The position numbers were made by a program, and so were the translations under genes. A stretch of 64,000 bases of DNA from Litsea cubeba (lineage: Eukaryota; Streptophyta; Magnoliopsida; Laurales; Lauraceae): the NCBI GenBank assembly GCA_012931725.1, contig CM022949.1:56377852-56441851 (forward strand), given 5' to 3'. The notes under the pieces were generated by a model. That model searched no databases. It was not told the origin of the DNA and worked only from the letters and a program-made list of their open reading frames with translations. Positions 31,079 to 42,461 of this stretch are shown here, piece after piece. The number at the start of each line of letters is the position of its first letter. Position 1 is the stretch's first letter.

Positions 31079-32262
31079 TGTTGGATACCACGATCACTGA
31101 GAGGGGGGGGGTGAATCAGTGATTTCTAAAAACAGGTCCAATTCAACAAAAAAACAAGTCAAATCACACTATGACACCAGATTTAACGTGGTTCACCGAA
31201 AGGCTACGTCCACGGTTCAAAGACTGTCCGAACACCAATCCGGGACAGATCTGAATCTTATTTAGTCGCACCAACGACAAAGAGCACCAACCCTTAGTTT
31301 TAGATAGCACCAACTATCTAGGAAGCACCGACTCCCTTGAGTTTCAGATAGCACCAACTATCTAGGAAGCACCGACTCCCTTTACAATTTATCTGCACCC
31401 ACAGATAGGATCACCAAACCCCAAACACCAAGCACCAACTTGATGTAAGAACAGAATAGAAATAAACTCTGTCTACAGCCCTTCCCCTCTACAATTCTCT
31501 CTCTCTCAATCCCTTACAAATTGAATTTAAAGCATAAACAGAGAGACACTTAACTCATGGACGAAACACCATCTTCTAGAGCACAATCCCGTCCATAATT
31601 GCTGTAGAAAGATGCAGCACAACAGCACACAGCAACAGCACCAGCACACAGCACACTCTTCTCTCTTCTCTTCTCTCTTTTCTCTTCTCTTCTGGTGTCT
31701 TTTCTTGGTGTCTTTATGAACGACCCAAGCATGCCTTTATATAGGTTTTAATAACCCTTAATTGTATTCAAAACGGGCTACAATTCGTTTAGAAAGATTC
31801 CCAAACGAAATAGATAACTGTGCTGAATTTTCGTGCAAAACTTCTAATTCTGCGCAACTCTGATTCCCGTGCTCGGTCGACATCCTGCTGTGCTCGGTCG
31901 ACATCATACACTGACTGGAAATAGTCACTTATCGAGCTCGGTCGACATCCTGATGTCCCGGTCGACCGAAGACACACTGTGTCACGAAAATAACTGAGAG
32001 GTGCCTTTTTGCAGGTTTCTTCTTGCTCGGTCGACCGCATGAAGAGCCCGGTCGACCGCGTGCTCTGCATCAGGAATTCTTAATTCCTGGCTGTTTCAAT
32101 TCTGTTTCTCCTTTTCAAGCTCTATCAACACCAGCTTATTATCATCATGTTTGTGACAATGTGTTGACAAGAATTCCAACTCAAAACCATACTTGAGATA
32201 CTAATTACTTTAATTCTTCAAAGACTACTTAAGTCATCTCAAATTCATCTCAAATTCCAACA
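31079..32262 (-). repeat. S-B 5' LTR (1184 bp)
   Basis: Same sequence as 25705-26887 apart from one substitution (at about 31869) and one extra G in the G tract near 31105. Carries TATA box 31736-31743 and the palindrome cluster at about 31865-32065. Confidence 0.94.
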
Positions 32263-32267
32263 CATCT

Positions 32268-33573
32268 GTCCTGTCGATTTCTCGATCGGTCGGGTAGAAA
32301 GCACACTTTTTTTGGTTGACCGGGTGGCGATCAATATTGTTTTCGATACTCTTGATGATTGACCCGTGTTTTGGACGGATGTCAGAGGACTTGGTGTCTC
32401 AAAAGCATGAATTTTGGAAAGTACCAGAGGCTGGGCTCTTTGAATCGCGAAAAAACGGCGAAAACCGGGGTTTCCGGGGCCTTCCCGGCGACCCCGGGTT
32501 CCAAGGTCGCCGGCGACCCTGGCCCAGGGTCGCAGGGGCCTGCGACCCTGGGGGGGTTTTCCCCCTTTCGTGTCCCGTTTTGTGTCCGTTTTTGCTGTTT
32601 TTTTATTCTTTTTTCTTCTGTACTTTTCCTTGACATTTTGACCATTTATTGGCCTGATTTCTTTGTAGGAAACCTGATGAGAATCCTTGCATTTTATTTT
32701 GCAAAGTCTCCAATTTCCTGAGAAAGCCGAAGACTTTGTCGCGCAGAGCTGCCAATTTTCCGTCAGAAGCTGAAACTGGGTCAAACGATGTCGGAATGAC
32801 CTGAAATTTGGTGTGAAGCCTGCTGAGCAATAAATAAGACCAATCATAGGCTTTTGTTTGAGTTTTGAAGCCGTTTGGGGTCCTATCACCTGTAGACTTG
32901 CTTTTTGTCGCGATGAAGATGTCGCGGTTTGATGTGCGGTCAATCGATGTCCGATTGACTTGAAATTTGACAGGGAACCTATTGGAGTCATTTTAAGATG
33001 ATCCATAGGCTCTGTCTTGGAAACCATGGTCTCGGAGAGCTTTGCCGCCGAGAGGCCTAATTTGGCTTCCGAGCGTCAAACTATGGTCAGATGTTGTGGA
33101 AATGACCTGAAATTTGACGTGTAGCCCTTTATAAGCATTTTGAAGCCGTCCATGTGCTCTATCTGATGAGTAATGGCCTCGGTGGTTCTCGCCGTCGAGA
33201 GGCTTGATTTAGCTGTTCGAGGGTTGATGTAGGGTCAAACGTTGTCGGTTTGACTCGGAACTTGACGTGGAGCCTTTTGGAAGTATTTTGAGACTATCCA
33301 TCGGCCCTGATCGAAGATTTGGTGTCTCCGATGCTTTTGTCGTCGAGAGCTCCTTTTCGGCTGTCTGAGAAGCGAAGTTAGGCCAAATGATTTTGAAATG
33401 GCCCGAAACTTCTTGTGTACTCCTCTTTTGGCTGTCTGGAAGAATCTTGCAGTTTTTGTCTGATTCTGACAAGATTTGATTTTTGGAAGCAGCATTGCCT
33501 ATTTATGGCAGGTTGCGACTTCATGTAGCTCTTTGGATCTTGAAGAGGCAAAGTGACATTTTTGGTGTCAACA
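32268..33573 (-). repeat. G2 5' LTR, outer segment
   Basis: Matches 7391-8696 with over twenty substitutions by eye. Ends with the G2 terminus; the target duplication atgga follows at 33574-33578. Long ORFs here mirror those in the other LTR and are not treated as genes. Confidence 0.92.
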
Positions 33574-33578
33574 ATGGA

Positions 33579-33838
33579 ATTGAATGGTATTAGTATGGTT
33601 TGCTACACGCTTCCGCAATATTGAAAATATGTTTGATATGGTTATATGTGAGATGATGTGTAAAGATAATCCTCACCGCGGAACCCTGTGGGAAATCACG
33701 TGCACGGACAAATGTTCTTTTAACTCCGTGTGCGGTGTAGCCAAAGAGATGCACGTGGCGCGGCATCACCCCACCACTGTCCCGATTCCCGGACTCGGAT
33801 CCTCTTTTTCCCTAGTTTCCCGGTCCGGGGTCGCGACA
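33579..33838 (+). repeat. G1 5' LTR, segment 3 of 3 (3' end)
   Basis: Continues the G1 LTR after G2 and ends with ...ggggtcgcgaca, as the 3' LTR does at 55712. It contains the site that S-D uses in the 3' LTR (gtgta, about 33659), undisturbed here. Confidence 0.93.
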
Positions 33839-33842
33839 GGAC

Positions 33843-33854
33843 TGGTATCAGAGC
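33843..33854 (+). other. G1 primer-binding site (tRNA-iMet type)
   Basis: TGGTATCAGAGC four bases after the LTR end. 33855-33990 is the leader. Confidence 0.88.
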
Positions 33855-33990
33855 GGGACATGTTTCAAGCAATTAAAAGAAACTAGAAATCTTAAGTACG
33901 TGGCGAGGATTCGTTAGATAGAATCGTGTGAGCAGTGTGTGACCACCCTGTACTTGATTTATATGTGCTAACAATTTGTTTTGCAGCATT

Positions 33991-35253
33991 ATGCCACCTC
34001 GCAAAAGGGCAGCAAACAGTAATCACGTTGCCAGTAACAGTGAAAATACAGAGCCTATTGTAGAGGAACCACAAGACAACAACATGCAGAACCAATTCCA
34101 ACAGATGATGCAGGCTATGATTGACCAACAACGCCAGGCAAATGAGAACCAGGCTAGGCTCCAAGCACAAGCATATGAGACACAGACCAGACTACAAGAA
34201 CAGATGCTTAAGAAAGACAAGGATCATGCAAGGGAGATAGCTCAAATGCAGGCACAGTTGTTGGGGATATTAGAGAGGAGACCAGAACCAATCCCAGTTG
34301 CACCACCTGGTCCGGTAAACATTAGAGGGAATGATCCTAATGTGTTGTATGAGCGGTTCAGGAAGAGAGGACCGAAAGAATTTTTGGGGACTGAGGATCC
34401 AATGGCAGCAGATGATTGGCTTGAGCACACAGAAAACATATTTAAGATATTCATATGTACCGGTGTAGAACGTGTACAGCTTGCAGCCTCTATGTTTGTG
34501 GGTTTAGCAGATATTTGGTGGAAGACCGTCAAGGCAGAATACAGGACAATAGCTGATGCAGAAGCTTGGGTTAACTTCAAGAGACAGTTTGGAGAGAAAT
34601 ATGTACCTGCACATGTCAAGAGACAAAAGGCAGCAGAATTTCAGCAACTTGTGCAAGGGAACATGACGGTCCTCGAATACCTTACCAAATTCGAGAGATT
34701 GTCAAGGTATGCTCCAGATTTGATAGATACGGTTGAAAAGAAGATAACCAAGTTCCTTGAGGGACTTCACCCGATTATTGAGAGGGATGCTACCGGGGTT
34801 GTACCACCCGTTACCTTTGAAGAAGCTGTCAAGAGAGCATACAAATTTGAGAACTTCCACAACAAGATCATCAAGAACCAAGGAAAGGGTCAAGGCCAGC
34901 AGCAAAACTATCAGCAAAGAAACAATCAGAACAAAAGGCCAAGGCAGGAGCAGAATGCACAGAATCCAGTGGCTTGTATCCACTGTGGGAAAAACCATGA
35001 GAGTGCCAATTGCCGTTTTATTACAGGAGCGTGCTTTAGATGTGGCTCCATGAACCACCAAATGAAGGATTGTCCAAGGCCTGATAGACATAACAGGCAG
35101 CAGCAAGGAGCACAGCGTCAGGCACCACCTCAGAATGCATTAGTGGTCCAGAATCAAGCAAGACCACTACAACAACAGGCACCTCAACCACAGTTTAGGC
35201 CACAGCAACAACAGCAACAACAGGCCCGTCAGCAAGGGCAGAATCAAAATTAG
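33991..35253 (+). pseudogene. gag: G1 gag (ended by a premature TAG)
   Basis: ATG at 33991 (MPPRKRAANSN); the frame is open five codons upstream but from TTG. A Gln-rich coiled-coil N-terminus (about residues 30-90) leads to the Retrotrans_gag capsid region (about 135-245: ADDWLEHTENIFKIF, YLTKFERLSRYAPDL), then two zinc-knuckle motifs, CIHCGKNHESANC and CFRCGSMNHQMKDC (CX2CX4HX4C, about 330-365), and a Gln/Asn-rich tail. It ends at TAG 35251-35253 within a NQN repeat; the same frame continues open into protease, as expected of a single gag-pol frame, so the TAG is probably a CAG-to-TAG mutation. Confidence 0.9.
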
Positions 35254-36075
35254 AATCAGCGTCCTCAGAATCAGAACAGGAATGCACAACAAGGCAGGCA
35301 ACAGCAAGGACAAAACAGGCCACCACAGAGGGCACAACTCTATGCTGTCAATAGAGCTGATGCAGAGGCTGAAGGCAATGTAATGGAAGGTACACTTCTC
35401 GTCTGTGGTTTTGATGCTAAGGTTTTGTTTGACCCTGGCTCTACTCACTCATTCCTATCTCCAAAATTTGCTAAGTTGATTGATATGCATGCTAGAGAGT
35501 TGAGTTTCATGTTGACTGTGACTACCCCTTTAGGTAAGGAAGTTGTTTGTAGAACTTTTTACCCTAGTTGTCCAGTCATGATAGGAGAAGTAGTATTACC
35601 GGCAGATCTCATTTTATTGGAGATGCAGGATTTTGATGTCATCCTAGGGATGGATTGGTTAGCAGGATACCATGCTACTATGGATTGTTTCCATAAGACC
35701 TTAACTTTTAAGTTAGAGGAGACCCAAGCAGGGGTGTTGTTTCAGGGAGAGAGGAGAAATTCTGGTGCAGGGTTTATTTCAGCGTTGAAGGCTGATAGAC
35801 TTCTAAAAAATGGTTGTGAGGGTTATTTGGCGTTTATCACGGAGGATAAACGGTCCCAAGGGGTGGAGGAGATCCCAATCATTTGTGAATTTCCGGATGT
35901 TTCCCCGGAGGAGATACCAGGATTGCCACCCATTAGAGAAATAGACTTCACTATCGAGTTGTTACCGGGGACCGCTCCGATTTCTATTGCACCTTACATA
36001 ATGGCTCCGGCAGAATTGGGAGAGTTGAAGATACAGTTGCAAGAACTTTTGGACAAAAGGTTTTGTGAGACCTAG
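35254..36075 (+). pseudogene. pol: G1 protease and start of RT
   Basis: Same frame as gag after the TAG. Retropepsin with VLFDPGSTHSFLS (the Asp codon is 16 codons after the ATG at 35383) and DVILGMDWLAGYH. The RT linker has EFPDVSPEEIPGLPPIREID. The frame is lost near 36053-36058, where an extra A in a run (gacaaaagg) shifts it and a stop follows at 36073-36075. Confidence 0.9.
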
Positions 36076-37673
36076 CGTGTCACCGTGGGGAGCACCAGTT
36101 TTGTTTGTGAAGAAGAAAGATGGTTCCATGAGAATGTGCATCGACTATAGAAGATTGAACCAAGTGACAATAAAAAACAAGTATCCATTGCCAAGGATAG
36201 ATGAATTGTTCGATTAGTTGCAAGGAGCTGCTTACTTTTCGAAAATTGACTTGAGCTCCGGCTACCATCAGTTGAGAGTCAGAGATTCAGATGTACCAAA
36301 AATAGCCTTTCGTACAAGATATGGGCACTATGAGTTTCTAGTAATGCCGTTTGGTTTGACTAATGCACCGGCAGTTTTCATGGCATTGATGAACAAAATA
36401 TTTACGGAGTATTTGGATCAGTTTACAGTGGTGTTTATTGATGATATTTTAGTGTATTCCAAGACCAAAGAAGAGCATGAGGGACATTTGAGGATAGCAC
36501 TCCAGCTGTTGAGGGAGAATCAATTGTTTGCAAAGCTTAGTAAGTGTGAATTTTGGTTGGACCAAGTCACATTTTTGGGTCATATCATCTCGAAGGAAGG
36601 ATTATTAGTGGACCCGTCCAAGATTGAGGCAGTCATGAATTGGGATAGACCGAAGAATGCATCAGAAATCAGGAGTTTTCTTGGATTGGAAAGATATTAT
36701 CGGAGGTTTGTGCAAGGATTTTCGTCGATTGTGTCACCTTTGACGAAGTTGACGAGGAAGAATGCACCATATGTTTGGACAGACAAGTGTGAAGCTAGTT
36801 TCCAAGAGCTGAAGAAGAGATTGACTACAGCTCCAGTCCTTACTTTGCCATCTGGGAGCGGCGGTTTTACCATTTTTACCGATGCTTCCAATGTTGGACT
36901 TGGATGCGTGTTAATGCAAGATGGGAAGGTAGTTGCATATGGATCCCGGCAGTTGAAGGATCATGAGAAGAACTATGCAACACATGATCTCGAGTTGGCC
37001 GCAATTGTTTTAGCTTTGAAGATGTGGAGACACTACCTCTATGGAGAGAAGTTTGAGGTTCACTCCGATCACCGTAGTCTACAGTACTTGTTTTCTCAGA
37101 AGGAGTTGAACATGAGACAGAGGAGATGGATGGAATATATTAAAGACTACGATTTTCCAATCAAGTATCACCCGGGGAAAGCGAATGTAGTTACAGATGC
37201 CTTGAGCAGAAAGTCAGTTAGCATGGCGAGTCTTCGTGGAACTTATGTAGTACAGCAGTTAGAAGAGTTGGGTGTAGATTTTCAGCCACTAAGAGAGGGT
37301 GTCATGTTAGCAAACATGTCAGTATCAGAGCCTTCTTTCATTCAGAAGATCAAAGAGAATCAGTTGCAAGACCTAGAGTTGGCTAAGATCTCTGAGCACT
37401 TAGCAGATCGTCCGGATTTTCGTGTTGTAGATGGAGTTTTGTATTACCGAGACCGTCTCTGTGTGCCTAACTTGGAGGACTTGAGGAATGATATCATGTC
37501 TGAGGCTCACAATACCAAGTATTCCATACACCCGGGCAGTACGAAGATGTACCAGAATTTGAAGGGCAGATTTTGGTGGAATAACATGAAGAGAGAGATA
37601 GCAGCTTTCGTCTCTCGTTGTATGACATGTCAGTTGATCAAGGCAGAACATCAGAAGCCTCCAGGGTTACTAC
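36076..37673 (+). pseudogene. pol: G1 RT, RNase H and integrase zinc finger
   Basis: In the shifted frame: KKKDGSMRMCIDYRRLNQ, then TAG at 36215-36217 (LFD-stop-LQGAAYF), then open to the S-C insertion. RT has YFSKIDLSSGYHQLRV and FIDDILVYS (catalytic Asp pair about 75-76 codons after 36218). RNase H has FTIFTDASNVGLGCVL (Asp ~222) and DHRSLQYLFSQKELNMRQRR. The H2C2 finger of integrase (HPGSTKMYQNLKGRFWW...CMTC) ends just before 37673. Insertion of S-C (6286 bp plus the 5-bp duplication) splits integrase; the downstream part is at 43960. Confidence 0.92.
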
Positions 37674-38879
37674 TGTTGGAATTTGAGATGAACTTGAGAT
37701 GACTTTAGAGTTTTTTGATGAATTAAAGTAATTAGTATCTCAAGTATGGTTTTGAGTTGGAATTCTTGTCAACACATTGTCACAAACATGATGATAATAA
37801 GCTGGTGTTGATAGAGCTTGAAAAGGAGAAACAGAATTGAAACAGTCTGGAATTAAGAATTCCTGATGCAGTGCACGCGGTCGACCGGGCTCTTCATGCG
37901 GTCGACCGAGCAAGAAGAAACCTGCAGAAACAGAAAAAAAGGCACCTCTCAGTTATTTTCGTGACACAGTGTGTCTTCGGTCGACCGGGACTCCAGGATG
38001 TCGACCGAGCTCGAAATTGTCTGTTTTCCCAGTCAGTGTCTTCGGTCGACCGAGCAAGCCAGGATGTCGACCGAGCACGGGAACCAGAGTTGCGCAGAAT
38101 TAGAAGTTTTGCACGAAAATTCAGCACAGTTATCTATTTCGTTTGGGAATCTTTCTAAACGAATTGTAGCCCGTTTTGAATACAATTAAGGGTTATTAAA
38201 ACCTATATAAAGGCATGCTTGGGTCGTTCATAAATACATCAGAAGAGACACCAGAAAGAGAAGAATAGAGAAGAGTTTTAGAGAGTTCTTGAGAGAAAGA
38301 AGAAGCTGCTGGTGCTGTGTTGCTGTGTGCTGATGTGGTGACGTTTTCTACAGCAATTGTGGACGAGATTATGCTCTAGAAGATGGTGATTCGTCCATGA
38401 GTTAAGTGTCTCTCTTTTATGCTTTAGATTTCAATTTGTAAGGGATTGAGAGAGAGAGAATTGTAGAGGGGAAGGGCTGTAGACAGAATTAATCTTCTAC
38501 TCTGTTTTTAACATCAAGTTGGTGCTTGGTGTTTAGGGTTTGGTGATCCTATCTGTGGGTGCAGATAAATTGTAAAGGGAGTCGGTGCTTCCTAGATAGT
38601 TGGTGCTATCTGAAACTCAAGGGAGTCGGTGCTTCCTAGATAGTTGGTGCTATCTGAAACTAAGGGTTGGTGCTCTTTGTCGTTGGTGCGACTAAATAAG
38701 ATTCAGATCTGTCCCGGATTGGTGTTCGGACAGTCTTTGAACCGTGGACGTAGCCTTTCGGTGAACCACGTTAAATCTGGTGTCATAGTGTGATTTGACT
38801 TGTTTTGTTGTTGAATTGGACCTGTTTTTAGAAATCACTGATTCACCCCCCCCCCTCTCAGTGATCGTGGTATCCAACA
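37674..38879 (+). repeat. S-C 5' LTR (1206 bp)
   Basis: TGTTGG...CCAACA; palindrome cluster 37870-38080, TATA box 38204-38211, run of 10 C in the terminal hairpin. Confidence 0.94.
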
Positions 38880-38881
38880 AT

Positions 38882-38893
38882 TGGTATCAGAGC
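38882..38893 (+). other. S-C primer-binding site
   Basis: TGGTATCAGAGC, two bases after the LTR. Confidence 0.88.
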
Positions 38894-38945
38894 GAGGTTC
38901 CCTTGATCAGTTTAATACGCTAAGGGTGGTCTCTTGTCAAATCAC

Positions 38946-41900
38946 ATGGCAGTCAATACAGGGAATATGAAAGCACCTCTGTTTGATGGTTCTAATTACT
39001 CCTTTTGGAAGATTAGGATGCAAGCCTTCATCAAATCTCTTGGCTATGATGTTTGGGAGGCTGTCAGAGCCGGTTACAATGCTGCCACCGTACCCAATGA
39101 TACTGCATCAAAGAAGTTGGCAGACAACGACTCCAAGGCGCAGAATGCACTCTTTAGTGGCCTTGTGGACAGCGAGCTTGTCAAAGTAATTGCATGCAAA
39201 ACAGCCAAGGAAATTTGGGACAAGTTGCAAAGCATACATGAAGGTGATGAGAAGATTAAAGAAGCCAAATTACAAACCCATCGCTCTCAATTCGAGTCTC
39301 TTCGCATGGAGGAAAGCGAGAATGTTGACTCGTATATGCAACGAGTGAATGAAGTCACGAATGACATTCGTGGACTAGGGGAGGAGATTAAAGAGCCGGT
39401 CATCGTCAAAAAGGTTCTAAGATCTCTTCTTCCCCGGTTTGATTCAAAAGTCTCAGCCATTGAAGAAGCCAAAGATCTGAATGCATTTTCCATGGATGAA
39501 TTACATGGTTCTCTAACTGCCTATGAGATGCGCATAGGAAAAACATCTTCATCTGATAAAGAAGCGGCCTTCAAAGTTCAGAAAAAGGCAAAAGAGACTG
39601 CTGGTCATGATGTTGATTCTGATGATGATGAGCTTGAGGCTCAATTTGTTAGAAAATTGAAGAAAGGTAGCAATGGCAAGTACAAAGGGAAGCTACCCTT
39701 TAAATGCTTCAATTGTGGATGTATTGGTCACTTTGCTGCGAAGTGTCCCCTAAAAGAAGACAATGATAATGACTCTTATGCTGAAAAGAGTAAAGGAAAG
39801 AGAAATTTCAGAAAAAGGGGCAAAGCTAAAAACTTTCTATGTCAACAAGATGACAGCACGTCTGAAACTTCAGACGATGATGAATCAACCGAAGCTCTTT
39901 TCATGGTCACTGTTGAAGAAGAAGAAGAGCTAGATCCAGAAGAGGATGAGGAGGCTGAAGTCAATCTTGAAGAGGAACTCATAGCCGCACTTGAGGAGCT
40001 AAGCATGGAACGCAAATCAAGTAAGAAAAATCTGAAACTTCTCCATGAATCTGAAAGTTCTATTATTTCTTTGAAAACTCAAGTAGAAGAATATAAAAGA
40101 ATGGTAGAAGTCCTTGAAAACCAAATAAGTATCAAAAAGGAAGAGGCTATGAAACTTGAAACTGAGATCGCTAGAGCAAAGGCTGAAAATTTGGAAAATA
40201 GCAAAAAACTCAAAGCGCTCCAAGCGATTGAAGGGACTATGAAACTCAATGAACTACTGAAAGTTCAAAGACCAGCCCACTTCAGATTTGGTCTAGGATT
40301 TGAGAAAGGTGAATCCTCTAAGATTGCACCTCCTGAAAAGAAAAAGTTTGTGAAGCAAGTCACTGCACCTTCTAACTCTATGAAGCCCACTCAACCTAGA
40401 AAGGAGTCCATTCCTCTTAGAAAGGTAATGAAGATTAACCAGCCACATGAAGTCAAAACTCCCTATGAGCTATGGTTTGGGCGAAAAGCAACAGTCAAGC
40501 ACTTCAAAGTCTTCGGCAGCAAGTGTTACATCAAGCGGCTCGAACAAAATCCGGGCAAATTTGAAGAAAGAGCTGACGAAGGTATATTTCTGGGTTACTC
40601 CTCTACTAGCAAGGCATATAGGTGTCTTAACAAAAGAACCAGAAAAATCATAGAAAGTGCTGATGTGAGAATAGATGAGAATGTTGAACCAAAGAATGGA
40701 ACTCATTATGACAGTCCAGTTTATGAGGACTCGAGTGAGATTGATGATGAGATGGCTGAATCTAATGATTCTGAGAAATCAAAGGATGACTCAGAAGATA
40801 CTTCACCTAAGAAGCACAGCACTTGGGTAGAGCAACACCCTAAGGATCAAATCATTGGAGATCCTAAGGCAGGCGTTCAAACTAGACAAAGTGTAGTTAG
40901 CAATTACTCACTTGTGTCCACCATTGAACCCAAGACTGTGGCTGAAGCCAGTCTCGATGATAGTTGGTTGAAATCTATGCATGAGGAGTTGGAGCAAATT
41001 GAGAAGAACTCCACATGGGAACTTGTTCCTAGACCTACTGATAAGAATGTTATTGGTACTAAATGGGTCTTTCGGAATAAGCTGAATGAAGATGGTCAAG
41101 TCATTAGAAACAAAGCAAGGTTGGTTTGTAAAGGCTATGCTCAAGTTGAAGGCATAGATTTTGAAGAGACCTTTGCACCGGTGGCTCGTCTGGAAGCTAT
41201 TCGAATGTTTCTTGCATTGGCAGCATACAAAACCTTCAAGGTATTTCAGATGGACGTAAAGTCAGCTTTCTTGAATGGTTTACTTGAAGAAGAAGTCTAC
41301 ATTGAGCAACCTGATGGTTTTCTCATCAGCAAAAATACAGATCTAGTGTGCAAGTTGAAAAAGGCTCTTTATGGGCTGAAACAAGCGCCAAGGGCATGGT
41401 ATGCAAGGCTGGATCTCTATCTCCGCAAGATCGGTTTTGGAAAAGGACTTGTTGATAGCAATCTATATGTCAAAACTGAGATAAGCAAACAGCTGGTTGT
41501 CATTGTTTATGTTGATGACATAATCTTTGGTGGCAATGATGAGGAGATGTGCAGGAATTTTGCTGAAGCAATGAAGAAAGAATTTGAGATGTCAATGCTT
41601 GGAGAACTAAAGTTCTTTCTTGGTTTACAAGTTCAGCAGCTGAAACATGGTATCTTCATATCACAGATGAAATACATCAAGGAAATGCTGAAGCGATTCA
41701 ATATGGAAGACAGCAAGCCAGTAAGCACACCAATGACAACGAACACGAAGCTTAGCAAAGATGATAAGGCCTCGTCCGTTGATCATACCACCTATCGCTC
41801 TATGATAGGAAGCTTGCTCTACTTGACTGCAACAAGACCAGATCTTCTACAAGCAGTATGTATGGTTGCACGTTTTCAAGCAGCACCAACTGAAACGCAC

Positions 41901-42461
41901 CTTACAGCAGTGAAAAGAATCTTTCGATATCTGAAAGGTACTATGGAGCTTGGTATCTGGTATCCCAAAGGCAAATCCTTCACTCTAGTTGCATATTCTG
42001 ATGCCGATTGGGCTGGATGCGTAGATGATCGCAAGAGTACTAGCGGCGGCGCATTTTATCTTGGAGAAAGATTAGTTGCTTGGCATAGTAAGAAGCAAGA
42101 CTCAGTATCCCTTTCGACAGCGGAAGCGGAATATATTGCAGCGGCAACTTGTTGTACGCAAGTGTTATGGATGCGGCAAATGCTCTCTGATCTAGGAGTT
42201 CCTACAACGGATCCTACGCCGATCCTATGTGACAACACGAGTGCAATTCATATATCTAAGAATCCTGTTCAGCACTCTCGAACAAAGCATGTAGCAATTC
42301 GTTATCATTTTCTTAAAGATAAAGTTGCTGATGGAGAGGTCAAGTTGGAATATGTTCCAACAACTGAGCAAGTGGCTGATATTTTCACGAAACCTCTGCC
42401 AAAGGAAGTCTTCGAGTATCTCCGGAAAAAGTTAGGAGTTACTCACTCTCCTAAACCGTAG
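38946..42461 (+). CDS. gag-pol: S-C gag-RT-RNase H polyprotein, protease and integrase core deleted in frame
   Basis: ATG at 38946 gives 1171 codons, uninterrupted. Gag with capsid region, CCHC knuckle (254-267; here CFNCGCIGHFAAKC) and coiled coil. At about residue 500 (40444-40449) it jumps from KVMKINQP to HEVKTPYELWFGRKATVKHF, the C-terminal part of integrase. The breakpoint shares GCCACA with both flanks seen in S-D. The two extra knuckles, protease and the integrase catalytic core are absent. RT follows with NVIGTKWVFRNKL, QMDVKSAFLNG and YVDD at 855-858, then RNase H (SDADWAGCVDDRKSTSGG, TAEAEYIAA). It would need protease and integrase in trans. Confidence 0.92.
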   Translation: MAVNTGNMKAPLFDGSNYSFWKIRMQAFIKSLGYDVWEAVRAGYNAATVPNDTASKKLADNDSKAQNALFSGLVDSELVKVIACKTAKEIWDKLQSIHEGDEKIKEAKLQTHRSQFESLRMEESENVDSYMQRVNEVTNDIRGLGEEIKEPVIVKKVLRSLLPRFDSKVSAIEEAKDLNAFSMDELHGSLTAYEMRIGKTSSSDKEAAFKVQKKAKETAGHDVDSDDDELEAQFVRKLKKGSNGKYKGKLPFKCFNCGCIGHFAAKCPLKEDNDNDSYAEKSKGKRNFRKRGKAKNFLCQQDDSTSETSDDDESTEALFMVTVEEEEELDPEEDEEAEVNLEEELIAALEELSMERKSSKKNLKLLHESESSIISLKTQVEEYKRMVEVLENQISIKKEEAMKLETEIARAKAENLENSKKLKALQAIEGTMKLNELLKVQRPAHFRFGLGFEKGESSKIAPPEKKKFVKQVTAPSNSMKPTQPRKESIPLRKVMKINQPHEVKTPYELWFGRKATVKHFKVFGSKCYIKRLEQNPGKFEERADEGIFLGYSSTSKAYRCLNKRTRKIIESADVRIDENVEPKNGTHYDSPVYEDSSEIDDEMAESNDSEKSKDDSEDTSPKKHSTWVEQHPKDQIIGDPKAGVQTRQSVVSNYSLVSTIEPKTVAEASLDDSWLKSMHEELEQIEKNSTWELVPRPTDKNVIGTKWVFRNKLNEDGQVIRNKARLVCKGYAQVEGIDFEETFAPVARLEAIRMFLALAAYKTFKVFQMDVKSAFLNGLLEEEVYIEQPDGFLISKNTDLVCKLKKALYGLKQAPRAWYARLDLYLRKIGFGKGLVDSNLYVKTEISKQLVVIVYVDDIIFGGNDEEMCRNFAEAMKKEFEMSMLGELKFFLGLQVQQLKHGIFISQMKYIKEMLKRFNMEDSKPVSTPMTTNTKLSKDDKASSVDHTTYRSMIGSLLYLTATRPDLLQAVCMVARFQAAPTETHLTAVKRIFRYLKGTMELGIWYPKGKSFTLVAYSDADWAGCVDDRKSTSGGAFYLGERLVAWHSKKQDSVSLSTAEAEYIAAATCCTQVLWMRQMLSDLGVPTTDPTPILCDNTSAIHISKNPVQHSRTKHVAIRYHFLKDKVADGEVKLEYVPTTEQVADIFTKPLPKEVFEYLRKKLGVTHSPKP

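Larger units (their letters stand above)
25705..32262 (-). mobile_element. S-B: SIRE-type copia element without integrase
   Basis: LTR pair nearly identical (one substitution and one G-tract difference by eye), flanked by catct. A single open gag-pol frame lacks the integrase core. Primer site at 31065-31076 (- strand) and polypurine tract ATCTCCCCCTTT at 26888-26899. It sits inside the G2 5' LTR, itself inside the G1 5' LTR, so it is among the youngest insertions here. Confidence 0.94.
6090..33573 (-). mobile_element. G2: Tat-lineage Ty3/gypsy element with antisense gene
   Basis: LTRs begin TGTTGACACC and end GGTCCATCA when read on the - strand. The left copy (6090-8696) is the 3' LTR; the right copy (24402-33573, split by S-B) is the 5' LTR. 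Target duplication atgga flanks it in the G1 LTR. Read 5' to 3' on the - strand: 5' LTR, primer site, leader with tandem repeats, ORF remnants, protease, G-patch-like motif, RT, RNase H, second RNase H, integrase, tandem-repeat arrays, an antisense multi-exon gene, polypurine tract, 3' LTR. The second RNase H is diagnostic of Tat. pol has one frameshift and one nonsense codon, and I see no gag capsid domain. Confidence 0.93.
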
